Source of the DNA: Adiantum capillus-veneris
Lineage: Eukaryota > Streptophyta > Polypodiopsida > Polypodiales > Pteridaceae
DNA: 60,000 bases
Assembly: GCA_014529385.2 (NCBI GenBank)
Contig: CM043968.1
Coordinates: 29,921,013 to 29,981,012, forward strand
Direction: 5' to 3'
In this document: piece after piece, positions 1 to 10,506 of the stretch
How the letters are laid out: the number at the start of each line of letters is the position of its first letter
How positions within the stretch are numbered: the stretch's first letter is position 1
Notes under the pieces: generated by a model
Told to the model about the DNA's origin: nothing
The model's input: the letters and a program-made list of their open reading frames with translations, nothing else
Databases searched by the model: none
Made by a program: the position numbers and the translations under genes

Positions 1-214
1 CTTAATTTTAGCATGCCTTTGTGACCACTGACTCCTCACCTTGCTCAAAAGAAGAAGTATTTTAACGCAGAAAGCCATTCCAATGCGGAACTTAACTACC
101 ATAACTTTTCCTTAATGACGTATAAAAGACTGCTTCTGATTTCCAATCAAATAGGAAATGGGTTTCTTTCCTCACAGAGAATATATATGTCGGAGGGTTC
201 TTGATGACTAAATC

Positions 215-266
<52 letters not shown>
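215..266. repeat. Compound microsatellite (CT)n(CA)n
   Basis: An uninterrupted CT run passes directly into a CA run. The apparent reading frame through it is low-complexity and is not taken as coding. Confidence 0.95.
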
Positions 267-267
<1 letters not shown>

Positions 268-316
268 GAAGTTTTGGACATATTCTCACAATAATCCTCA
301 CATTGTGACTTACCTC

Positions 317-471
317 AACATCATGAGCTTCTACGAGGGAGGCACCGCATACCTAGCTAGGTGCGATTGGGGACAGGGGACTGCCGGCCCGGTGGGGGGG
401 ACGGTGGTCCCCTGTCCCCAATCGTACCTAGCTAGGTATGTGGTGCCTCTCGAGCAGAAGCTCATGATGTT
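317..471. repeat. 155-bp near-perfect inverted repeat (foldback or MITE-like)
   Basis: The left arm starts aacatcatgagcttct and the right arm ends with its complement agaagctcatgatgtt. The arms of about 65 bp run inward through the cctagctaggt and gattggggacaggggac segments and meet at a GC-rich centre of about 25 bp. No convincing target duplication flanks it. It could be a MITE or the template of a long hairpin RNA. No reading frame is present. Confidence 0.9.
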
Positions 472-799
472 ATGCATTGTATGAAAAGCACTGAAAAAGA
501 CTCCATTTTCCTACATGAGAAAATTTCTTTTGCGGTTAAATTTCGAGCACTAGTGTCCTACGTGGCACTAACAATCACGTCACTGTTGATCTAAAAAGTG
601 TTGAGCTTTTAATGGCAATGGCTGCTGCCACATAAGCAGCAACGCTCAAAATTTTTCATTGCCCGAAAATTTCTAAATCTTCTTGTGTCTCTCACTCGCT
701 CGCTCACTCACTCACACACACATAACACACAGTTTATCAACCCGTCTTCGCTTGTAAGTTTCTAGTACTAAAGGCTCTCTCTCTCTTTCTCTCTCTGTG

Positions 800-831
<32 letters not shown>

Positions 832-1261
832 GCACACACTCAGATTTTATGAACCCCTGATAAGTTTCTAGTACAATTAGAGGTGCCTTCGCGCTCCGCC
901 CCCCTCCTGATCTCCCCCCCCTTCCCCCTTCTCTCTTATAACTGCTGCGATTCAGCTTTGGTGGTGTATGCGTGAGACGTCGAGTGGCTGAGCCTCCGCC
1001 TCCGGAACTGCAATCGCAGCGACTGCAAGTGGCCGGATTTAATTAGCGGGTAGAGGCTGGTTGTCGGCACCTGATGCAAGAAATTAGGCTAGGGAACTTG
1101 GAAAGCTGAATCATCATGCTATCTCAAGCTCTACAACATACCAAAAAAAGAGTTATTGAATGGGAACTGTTTGAACATCTGCCTGTAATTATGTAGGCAA
1201 ACCAATTGCCCCTGATCATCCCAACTGCATTAATATGCCCTTCAAAAGGAGAAATTGTAAA
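472..1261. other. Non-coding stretch with simple repeats
   Basis: Holds (CT)/(CA) tracts at about 692-722 and 776-835 and a C-rich pyrimidine block at about 895-935. I see no coding signal. Confidence 0.6.
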
Positions 1262-3604
1262 AACGAGACCATTTTAACAAAGACGTAGTCCTGCTTCGTT
1301 TCTTCAGCGTATTCAACCCCTTCCCAGAGGGCTATGACCTCTTAAGGTTCGTCAAAACGCTCCTCGGGAATGCCCATGCAAAAGTAGCCCTCAATGAGAT
1401 GATTTCAAAAGCATTCGTTCTGAACAGGTCAGTGAGACAAGGCTGCCCCTTGGCCCCCCTACTCTTTGCAATAGCTGGAGATGGTTTTAACTACCTCATC
1501 ACTGAAGGCTGGATGCAGAGAGGCTTCATTCAGGGTATCTGTTTGCTAGGCACCTCCAAACAGCTCCGCCTTTCTCAATTTCGCAGATGACACGAATGGA
1601 CTGCTCAAGAATGAGGAGAACACTTTGAAACACTTCTGGGAGGCTCTAGACATTTTCTGCTCAGCCTCTGGCTCGAGGATCAATCATGCTAAAACAGGAG
1701 TGAGAGCCTCCTATTCCCCCATCCCTCAATGGCTGCTAGACCAAGGTTGCCAAGTGATTCCTGATGGACAAGTGTTTAGGCTTCTTGGTACTCCCCTAGG
1801 GTTCGGAGTTACCATGAGGCAGAGATGGGCATGGGTGATGGACAAGTTCAGAAGCAAACTGAATAGGTGGATTGGTCTCCAAGCTAACATAGCGGGAAGG
1901 GTCTTGGTCCTGAACCATTTCATCTCTGCCTACCTATTATTCTTTCTGTGCTGCTGGCGTCCTCCTGACTCCCACATCAGGGAAGCAATCAAAGTGTGCA
2001 GGAATTTCCTATGGTCTGGGGATCCTTTTAAAAGAGGTGCTGCAAAAGTCAAGTGGGATGTTTGCACCCTGCCTAAGTCTCTTGGAGGACTGGGCGTTCG
2101 AGATCTTGGCCAATGGGCGGATAAACTTTCCTCCAAACTGGTCATAAGAGCTCTTGACCACCTCGAGGCGGAGTGGGCTAGACTCTTGTTCAGAAATCTG
2201 AAACTTTTTCACATCAAAGGTGATCCCAAGTGGAACGATCTACCATGGATTACTATTTTCTTTCGCTCAGAACATGTCTCCTCCGTGGGATCTCACCTTA
2301 TCAAGTCAATTTGGGAGGCATGGAATCGGTATAGAAGTAGTTTAAGGTATAGCTCGACATCTAGGAAAGGGGAGATCATCCTGAAGTATGAGTCTATCTG
2401 GTGGTCTAAGCCCCCAATCCCCCCTATCACAGCAGCCCAACTGAGGACAGCAAGGAGAATTCATAAAAAAGGACTACAAAGATGGATGGACCTGTGGAAT
2501 GCTGACTCCCACTCTTGGTATACTGGTCACCAACTCCTCACACATTTCCAACTTCAACCTTGGGAGGTGCTCCTCATAGAAAGAAGGATCTCTGATTTTC
2601 CTTTGGAGAGTTCTTGGATCTTTGAGGCAAATCTAGAACCTACCAGTAAAGATCTTTGCTGGCAGGGAGGTGCAGCTCTTACTAACCCTCCTGACCTTAT
2701 CAAGCCTTGTGACCCTCCCCTCCATGTCACTCTGAACCGCAGGTGGCACGTGTCATGGGATAGAAAACAATGGAACTTTAAGTTCTCCTCCATCTGGCAC
2801 AGGCATATCCAGCCCAAACAGTCAGTTCTGATGTGGCTAATAATTCTACATAAAGCCCTGTGGACAGGAGAGAAACAGAGAAATACTGGGTTGGGTGATG
2901 GGATTTGCCCCAGATGCCAGCAGCATTTAGAAGACATACCACATTTGTTCATCAATTGCCCCTCTAACCTCATAATTCTTGCCCCCCTGTTCAAAACCTT
3001 GGGATATGTACCTAGTTGGAAGCAATTTCTACTAAGGGAGGGGACCACAATTCTTCATGAGTTTTGGCAGAGGAGTAGAGCTGAGTTTTTGTGGGTGCTG
3101 TGGACCTATAGGAATAATCATCCGTATGGTAATGTTGGGGCTCATCAGAATCTAAAAAGCATTTTCTTTGGATGTAATGTGCAGGCCTCCACCCTCCTCA
3201 TGTCTCAGTTGAGGATCTATCGAAACCGGATGGCAGTTCTGGGCGATGCCATGCAGTTCTACTGCCTGCAGAGCCCGCAAGCTCAACAACATCTTGTCGA
3301 CAACGGCACCCTGGAGTTAATGCATGACTGGCTAATGGGGCTGGTGGATGATGTGAACGACCTTGCAGTCAAGTATGCAGACGCCCAGTTCTTCATTTGA
3401 CAACTACAGGCTGAGATTGATAGACTCTAGGTCTTTGAATTATGCTTTATTATATATGATGAGCCCTCATGGAGGACCATCAGATTTTGTATCAATGTAT
3501 GTTCTATCTTTCTGCCCCTTCCTTGGGCACCCAGATGTAATGCTTTTGGACTCTTCTAATTAATTCACAGCGCGTACTTGGTTTAAAAAAAGAACGAGAC
3601 CATT
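1262..3604 (+). mobile_element. 5'-truncated LINE (non-LTR retrotransposon) with target duplication
   Basis: The 12-bp sequence aacgagaccatt occurs at 1262-1273 and again at 3593-3604. The second copy follows a short A tract at the 3' end. These direct repeats bracket about 2.3 kb containing the C-terminal part of a LINE reverse transcriptase ORF, so they are read as the target-site duplication of one insertion. An in-frame stop lies just upstream of 1267, and the endonuclease and most of the RT fingers are missing. This is typical 5' truncation during target-primed reverse transcription. Confidence 0.92.
1267..3400 (+). pseudogene. LINE reverse transcriptase (3' part) with zf-RVT domain, frameshifted
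   Basis: The RT core begins in one frame, with RSVRQGCPLAPLLF at about 1426-1467. The catalytic FADDT motif at about 1580-1594 is read in another frame, so a small indel near 1576-1580 breaks the ORF. Downstream, 591 codons stay open to the stop at 3400. They cover the RT thumb and connection (VLGTPLGF-like and WRPP regions) and a zf-RVT zinc-binding region with CPRCQQHLEDIPHLFINC. In the family the protein copies element RNA at nicked chromosomal DNA. The frameshift and missing endonuclease make this copy inactive. The long intact second frame suggests a fairly young insertion. Confidence 0.9.
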
Positions 3605-3821
3605 CAAAGTGAGTATTATAATTTGTCTCATGTACGTCATCTCAAGCCTACGGTTTACGGCAACGTCTTCATAAGAAACCATCTTCTAATTCGCTTGAGC
3701 TTCTTCCGATTACAATTAGACCTTCTCGGTTTTCAGCTGCCTATAACAAACCATGTTCTAATTACCTGCTCTTCTGCTCTCAATTCTCAGCTTCATATAA
3801 GAGTTGTTGAAAAAACACCTG

Positions 3822-5404
3822 CTATTGCTGCATGTCTTCCCACACACGGATTACCCTAGACCCAGATTCAAACTCTCGCAGTATAAACGTCCTCACATTA
3901 TCATCGTTCCCAATAATGACTGGTGTAGCCAAGTGACTATCCAGATCCAGCCAAGCACCATCAACTTTCTTCAGAGTAGTCCAGTGCCTGCAACATTTTC
4001 CTCTGCCACGGTTCGACAGAATGAATCCCATAAGCGTAGCTTCATCCAGATTTATGTAGTTTGCACCCCAAGTACGGGTATTCACAAACAAGCATCGCTG
4101 CTCCTCTTATAAACTGAAGGGCCCTCTGAAGAACATTGATATCATTATTTCCCTTGAGGATGTAATTGCAGAAAGCACGAAAACAGGCACGCCATTTTAT
4201 ATGAGCCGGCAGACTGCATGCGATGTTGTTGAGCTCACAGCAGGTAAAGGTCTTGCTCTGGATACAATATAAGTAAAACATAAGGAATTAATTAAGGCAA
4301 AACGTAAGTAAAAGTTTCAAGAAAATGGTGACAGCAACGTACGTAACGTAAACTTCGAAACAAATCAGCCGAAGCTACAGAGAAATACAGGTGCAAACGC
4401 CAGCTTATCGAACGAACGAAAGTGATATGAGAATTAAACACCACAGTAGTACTGTAGAAGAAACATTTGACGCAGATTGAGCATGCAAGGATTATAGTAG
4501 TATATGCGAATCATTGAAGACTGCATGAAACAAAGGTGCTGCGAATTGTTAAAGTCTGCGTGAAACGAAGCACAACGCTCAATCATTAATTACCCTAGTC
4601 TGAAAATCAAGAGAAAAGAAAGGCGTGAATTAAAAGATCAGATATAGGGCGTATCCTTGCATACAATTTTATAGTACTCACACACATTGATCAACAGAAG
4701 CTGGCTCCATACATCACAAAATTATCAACGAAAAAAACAGTCAAAACTAATTACACAAAGCCGCTCCGGCGCAGCAGTAAAGAATGAAAAGCCAGTAATT
4801 ATTGCTAATGAGTTGAAAAAAGGCCCAGTTAGAGTACTGCAAAAGAAATTGAGAATCATTCAAATGAAGAACATAATGTACCTATTAATGTGCAAAGTAG
4901 GCGCAGATGCAGGAAAATGATGAAATATTAATCACAGACAAATATAGATCTCCAACACCAGAAGAAGAAAACAAGATGCAAAAGGTAGAATGACGATAGC
5001 TGCATGCCGCTTGAAGTCCGTTTTCATGCAGTGCGCAACAAATTTACTGATCATATGAGAATGATGGAGGTGCGCGCGCGTGCGTACTGCATGCGCATTT
5101 ACATGAGATGTTGATAATCAAGTGAGCATTGGTCCAAAGAACCAAGGCACAGCTCAGGAAGGAACAGCTGGTTCTGTCGAACCTGGTAAAGGTTGTTGAG
5201 CGCGTGAACGAGGCAAGGATGATCACAGCTGCAGCATTGTCTTTCATGGAAGATCTGCGCCCGTTGAGGTCCTGCCGTAGGTGGAGATTGAGGCTGAATC
5301 TCGACAGGAGCGCCTGCGGTATGGTTTGCTTGACGTTGCCACGGCACGGAGCACCAGCTGCTTGAGATGCACATCGTACTGTGCAAAAGTTGTAATTTGG
5401 ACAC
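3822..5404 (-). pseudogene. Josephin-type deubiquitinase, two exons, one frameshift
   Basis: Exon 1 (about 5404-5183) contains IFHERQ and PCLVHALNNLYQ, matching the catalytic-Cys region of Josephin proteases. It ends at a cag/gt donor. Exon 2 starts at 4257 after a tatccag acceptor and continues in phase as SKTFTCCELNNIA. A 925-bp intron separates them. Exon 2 then has GNNDINVLQRAL, INLDEATLMGF, CCRHWTTLKKVDG and LDLDSHL, so the Cys, His (RHW) and Asp (DLDS) of the triad are all present. At about 4090 the frame changes by one base, between AAMLV and NTRTWGANYIN. The family removes ubiquitin in the cytosol or nucleus. The upstream start is uncertain: the ORF opens at 5404, but a later Met is possible. 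Either a recent pseudogene or a real gene with an assembly indel. Confidence 0.8.
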
Positions 5405-5941
5405 GAACGCCGATCTAATTGAAAGTAATTATAGTCCGAAGTCGGTGGCTCAAATATTGCAGGTGGCCACCTCAGATTACAATGTACCCAAGTTTACAAT
5501 TTTCTCAAGTTTACATTGTCCACGAAAGTTCAAGATCTATGGTGCTCAATCATCCCAACATAGATCACATCTCCTCCCGTGCCTGTGTGAGATATAGGCG
5601 AGGGGTGGCCACGGTCCATTTGAAAGCGCCCATGTGGTATAATGATGAGGACAACGGACTGCCAAAACGGGCCATCAATGTCCATCCAGATGATCATTTT
5701 TTTCCCCCCATAAAAGGCAGCAGATTTATATTAATAGGAAAGAAAAATTACAAGATCATCATCATCCTTATGGGGATACAAAATCATCTTGGGGTACAAT
5801 TGATTTCCAGGGGATACAATCAAAGGGATAGATAGCCGAATTTGCATATTGAATGTATCCAGGGTTATATTTGAACACGACATACGATACAAGGCTGCCA
5901 ATACGTTTTTAGCAGCAAAACACTGCTCAACAAAGAAACTT
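5405..5941. other. Non-coding stretch
   Basis: No convincing gene. It could hold the promoter of the minus-strand Josephin-like locus; the short plus-strand ORFs here show no recognisable family. Confidence 0.4.
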
Positions 5942-6885
5942 CTATGTAGGTAGTGAATTGAGGACCTCGTCCATGCAATCAAGTAGGCCTACTCCATTCC
6001 CCAAGATCCTCCTGGTCCTCTCCCCTTCAGAATCACATTTATCAAGCATATCTTTGACGTGGTCAAAAGATCCATTCAACATCACTTCTTGAACTTTGAT
6101 GATGCCTGCTTTGTTGTAATACTCCCAGCAGTCATTCAGAACTCTGTAATTTGCATTATATAACCTTCGCTTCTCAAGCTTGAGTTGATTTGCCTTCAAA
6201 TTTACAAAGTTAAAAATAGGGATGTCCTCTACTCTTCTTTTGCAGTTGACACATATTGCATCACCTAGACCTGTAGTAGACCTTGTTTTCCCAGTCCAAA
6301 TGGCCTTGTGGAAAATTAGCCACATTAGAAAAGAATGGTTGGCCGGAATCCCTCGATGCCATTTGCTAGTAAATTTAAATTCCCATTGTTTTTTACTTGG
6401 GTTAACTTTCCACCATTTATTCAAAGTTACATGAAGAGGGGTAGGGAGACAAGGGGGGAGGTCGGGGGGATGGAAAATGTTAAAGCCTCCTTTCTAGTAC
6501 AGCCCCCTGGTAGTGGGGGAGTCTGCAAAAGACAAGGACCATAGAAGGTCCCTGGGGAAAATATTGATCCTCGATGAAATAAGGTTGAGTTCCCAGGGTA
6601 GAAGACTGTACGAAGAAATGAGGTTAGTGGTGTTAGTAAGCCATTTGTGCTCTTATTTATTCCACGGGTCTTGCCATGTTCTGATCCCGTTGAGGTGAAG
6701 CCTTCTTGCAGATTTGATTTCTCTTGCTGAGACTGGGGGGAGGGGGGCAAAAGAAAGAGAAAATCGTTCCTGATTTCTAAGGGGCCAATTGTACTTACTA
6801 TCCCAGTGGATCCTAATTAAGCACCTGTACCTATTCCAAGCTACCCATAGGGATTTCACGAGATCATGTAATGGAAATGGCCTAT
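5942..6885 (-). pseudogene. LINE C-terminal fragment (zf-RVT region)
   Basis: SLWVAWNRYR and SARRLHLNGIRTW (about 6858-6660) are counterparts of SIWEAWNRYR and TARRIHKKGLQRW in the LINE at 1.3-3.6 kb. Further on come NKWWKVNPSKKQWEFKF, WHRGIPANHSFLMWLIFHK and the zinc-binding ICVNCKRRVEDIP. The frame changes between about 6750 and 6424, so this is a broken copy. It lies opposite in orientation to the first LINE and is clearly diverged from it. I found no target duplication or poly(A) tail. Confidence 0.85.
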
Positions 6886-7029
6886 GAACTTTGAGAGTAG
6901 CGGAATTAGGAAATTAGATGAAGCACTTTTGTGAGATTACTTTGTGAGCATAGCGCCGGGTGAACTTAATTGATGCTAGCAACATAAACATGGTACTTGG
7001 TTAACTTGGCATGAACAATACTTTTGCAA

Positions 7030-7470
7030 GAGAGAGAGAGTTTAGAGAACATGACAATAGTTGAGGACTGGATTCATATGGAGCCGGTCCCCCCTCCAAT
7101 ATGCATTTGTATTATAGTTTCTCCCATCAAGAGAGACTTAGTACAATACAATCTTTGTGTTCCTTGTTCCTTGTGACCTAGGTGTTGCAATGAAGATGGA
7201 AAGCTTCATGCATCACAAACATAACATAAACTTTGTAGAAAGCATTAACTATCCCAAGTCTCAGTCCCAAGGCCTCAAATACCTTCGAAGGTGGAGAGAG
7301 ATAACGGGGAATGAGGGTAGGGAAGAGGAAGAAGAAACATTCCATAGGAGAAAGAAATAGTTCCTCACTTATCATCACTCTTCTTGCTAGCATACAAAAT
7401 AGCATAGTAATGAAGATGGAGAAGATGACAAGCTTAAGCATTGAAGCATGGCTCTTGGTTGGATTTGCAT
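7030..7470 (-). repeat. Dispersed repeat, inverted partner at 42005-42415
   Basis: Reverse-complementing 42005-42415 reproduces this segment with many matching blocks, including ggtcccccctccaa, ctttgtgttcctt, gcaatgaagatgga and accttcgaag. The 42-kb copy holds a gttttataagtg TATA-like box in its own forward orientation. The pair may be LTR fragments of one family, but no PBS or PPT is seen beside either. Confidence 0.75.
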
Positions 7471-7972
7471 TCCATAGCCAAGAGTGTTGGTGTAGGCTCT
7501 CACTTCTCACAAGCTTGGAGAAGGAGGTGGGGTTCCTCAACTTTCACCAAATGAGAATGAATCCACAAAATGAGTGTGTGTGTGTGTGTGTGGTGTATAT
7601 CCCCCCACCACCCCCCTTGCTTGCTTGGGGCGAGTTGTAGCTTTTACACATGTTTCAAGCTCATTGGACCCCTCTCCCCCTTATCTAATCACGTGCAGCA
7701 TCCATTCAAGTACATGGGTAGTCTTTGGACAAGTGTCCTCCTTACCCCTTAGAGAGAGACAGAGCTTGAAAAAATCTAGATATTTGTTGGATGGAACTAG
7801 AAGCTCATTGGACCCCTCTTTAGCCCAACCAATAGCATTCAAGCACACCATGTGGTTAAGCTTAGGGAGAGTCTGACATGTGTCCCATGTGCCCTTTGAG
7901 AAAAGGAGTGCCCTTTGGGTGAGTGGAAGGTTAAGTCAAAGATTCTCCTAACTTTGGGACTTTCATGCATAG
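7471..7972. other. Non-coding stretch with short (GT)n
   Basis: Contains a (GT) run near 7573-7591. Nothing else recognisable. Confidence 0.5.
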
Positions 7973-8335
7973 GAAGCTTCTCAAGCACCTTCCTCATTAA
8001 GTTTGTAGGGTCTCTTTTTGACGCAAGCACTTACCCCCCAAGCATGGGAAGCTTCTCAAGAATCTTTTTCATTAAGTTTGTAGGGTCTCTTTTTGACTCA
8101 AGCACCTTACCCCACAAGCATGGGAAGCTTCTCAAGCACCTTCCTCATTAAGTATGGAAAACACCTCAAGTACCTTAGTCATCCAATATGACAAACACCT
8201 TAGTCACCAAGCACGTACCTTAGTCATCAAGCACGACAAGCACCTCAAGCACCTTAGTCATCAAGCACCACAAGCACCTTAGTCATCAAGCACGCACCTG
8301 AGTCATCAAGCACAACAAGCACCTCAAGCTTAGGT
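7973..8335. repeat. Minisatellite: 75-bp units grading into about 30-bp units
   Basis: gaagcttctcaag recurs at 7973, 8048 and 8124, a period of 75-76 bp. Each unit contains cattaagtttgtagggtctc or a shortened form. From about 8150 the array grades into shorter units built on aagcacctcaagcacc and ttagtcatcaagcac, up to about 8335. The short unit looks like an amplified piece of the long one. Confidence 0.88.
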
Positions 8336-9180
8336 CGGGTTCCTACCTCAAGCTTAGCCCTAGCTTGCCTAAGTTCCTAAGGTCAAAGGACTTTTAACAC
8401 TAACCACTGGAGGTCTTTAATGAAGCTAACCCTTAGGTCTTTTAAGCTTCATTAGGTGCACACTGCTCTTTGATAAAATATCTCCTTTTGGACCCCTGTT
8501 GAGGTAAGTTTAGAAGCACTTATTGCACCTTGCTCTTTGATAGACCATCTCCTTTTGTACCCCTATTGAGATGCAACCATCTCTCCTTTTAGTCCCGTGT
8601 TGAGATAGGTCTAGAAGCACAAGTCTCTATTCTAACTCTTGTTCCTGTTTATTCTCCCACATTAAATGATCAGTTTAATATGAGAAAATCATTTGGTAAA
8701 GTTAGATATTATATTTTATGACATTACCTCTCTCTTGAAATCATAGTTGTCCTCGACTATGAGGTAGAGAAGATAAAGCCTAGTCATTAGTCCATGTTTC
8801 TTAGCGGGTAGAGTATACCTTTTTACCCTACGACATCATTCCAAGATGGATGACTAGTCCATTTGGTGCTAATTGGGAGGTGTAGCTGCTGCAAACATGT
8901 CTGCTCTTCAGTGCATATCATACTTCCAAAGTAGAGTGATAAGTTCTACTTGGTGTTTGGGAGACGTCGTCACCACAAACATGATTCTAAGCATGCATAC
9001 TATTTAAATTTGTGCACAATAAAAAGAGAACTAGTCTTATAAGACAAAAACATTTTTCATTTAAAATGCATTTTCATATGCTTACTCTAGTGCATCATTG
9101 TAAGCATTGACAAGGTTCATATTATCCTTAAGCTAGGTTCCTTGCATCCATTTAGCATCTTTAAAAGGATAATTATAAGA
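8336..9180. other. Non-coding stretch downstream of gypsy element
   Basis: This is where the 3' LTR of the minus-strand gypsy element should lie. I could not align it with the 5' LTR at 19831-20844, so the 3' LTR is missing or unrecognisable. Two imperfect repeats around 8465-8620 share tgctctttgata and atctccttttg. Confidence 0.5.
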
Positions 9181-9906
9181 TATAGTCACAGATAATCTTA
9201 CCGTTTCTTAATGCCTTGTCTTCATGTCATAGGATGGACTTAGATTGAAGTACTTCTTCTTGATCTTTGATTTTTGAAGGGTCTGCAACTAATGCTTCTT
9301 TTAATGATGGCGCTCCTTTGTAAGGCTTATGTAGATTCTCATGAAAAACATTAATTGTGCATGAGCCAATGGTTGGGCAACTTCAATTGATAAGCCATCT
9401 CGTTGACTAGCTTAAGGATTTTAAGGACCATAGTATTAGTTTAGCATCATACTCTTGGTGGTCTGTAGGACTCTTGCCCGCAGTATGCCTCAAATGAGCC
9501 TTGAGAAACTTTAGCAAGACCCAATCATTTTACTTAAAGGCTAAGGCTCTTCTGTGCTTATTGGCAACAACCCTTTTTGCCTTTCCTGTGGGATGGATAT
9601 AACCCCTTTAATCGTTGGAAAAGATTCTTGTAGGTCTCCGCTATATTCATCAGCAATGAAGATCTTCCCATGTACTGTAAGTAGTAAGGGACTTTTGGAT
9701 CTTCATTCTTTAACCTCAAAAGGTACTTTCCCCATAGAAGTATGTACAATATCATTGTACGCATACTCTATAAGAGGTAGGTACTTCTATCATTGAGAAC
9801 ATTGATCTACTTCCATGAAATAGGCTTTTAGTATATCAAGAATTGTTAGATTAGTTATTTCACTTTGGTCATCCGTTTGTGGATGATAGGCCGAAAGAGA
9901 AATTTA
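9181..9906 (-). pseudogene. gypsy integrase C-terminal half and chromodomain-linker remnant
   Basis: Directly downstream (minus strand) of the CACTA insertion the frame reads AYHPQTDDQSEITNLTILD, the conserved integrase segment with the last catalytic acid region. PLIEYAYNDIVHTSMGKVPF follows. At about 9560-9400 comes NDWVLLKFLKAHLRHTAGKS then PTDHQEYDAK, typical of the GPY/F region before a chromodomain. Several stops interrupt it. In the family this part binds and joins element DNA and steers integration to chromatin. Confidence 0.85.
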
Positions 9907-9934
9907 CACTACAAGAGGTTGTGTGCTCTTGTGA

Positions 9935-10145
9935 CGCTGTTAGCGACGGAAATACACTGGGTTTTTATAACCCCCGGCGTCGCTAAAACCGTCGCTACGA
10001 GCGTCGCTACGAGAGCGTCGCTATATGCGTCGCTATATAGAGACGCTCATAGCGACGCTCATAGCGACATTTACACAGAAGACTATAGTGACGCTCATAG
10101 CGACGCTACAGAGCCATAAATAGCGACGGTTATAGCGACGCCCGA
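9935..10145. repeat. CACTA left subterminal repeats
   Basis: About ten copies of a gcgtcgcta or tagcgacgc core in both orientations, for example cgctcatagcgacgctcata. In En/Spm such arrays bind the TNPA-type protein. Binding here is inferred. Confidence 0.85.
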
Positions 10146-10506
10146 GAGAATTTTTTTTTGGTGGCAGGGCATTGAATGCCCTGCCACCCATCAACCATAT
10201 TGTACTTGATTCACTTTTTAAAAAAAGTGCAAGGGTAGATAATAGACCCAAAATAGTCACCCACAAGACGCATTGTTTGCAAAATTGACAATTGTACACA
10301 TTATAGGCAAAATGAATTGATTGGAAAATGTAATAATGACAATTGTACAACATCATAGGCATAAATAATTGATTGGCAAAAGGAACTGCGGTGACAAATG
10401 TAATAATATACATGGTTCAAAAAGACGTATAAAATCCGTCTCATGATACATAAGCTATGAGAAACCCTAAACTAATGCTATCTAGCTACGGCTAAACTGA
10501 CGTCGT

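Noticed and set aside
4687-4920. 77-codon plus-strand ORF
   Set aside because: Lies inside the intron of the minus-strand Josephin-like gene and shows no family resemblance.
8336-9180. 3' LTR of the minus-strand gypsy element
   Set aside because: Expected here, but I could not match it with 19831-20844, including the tgttaactgag start or ccaca end.
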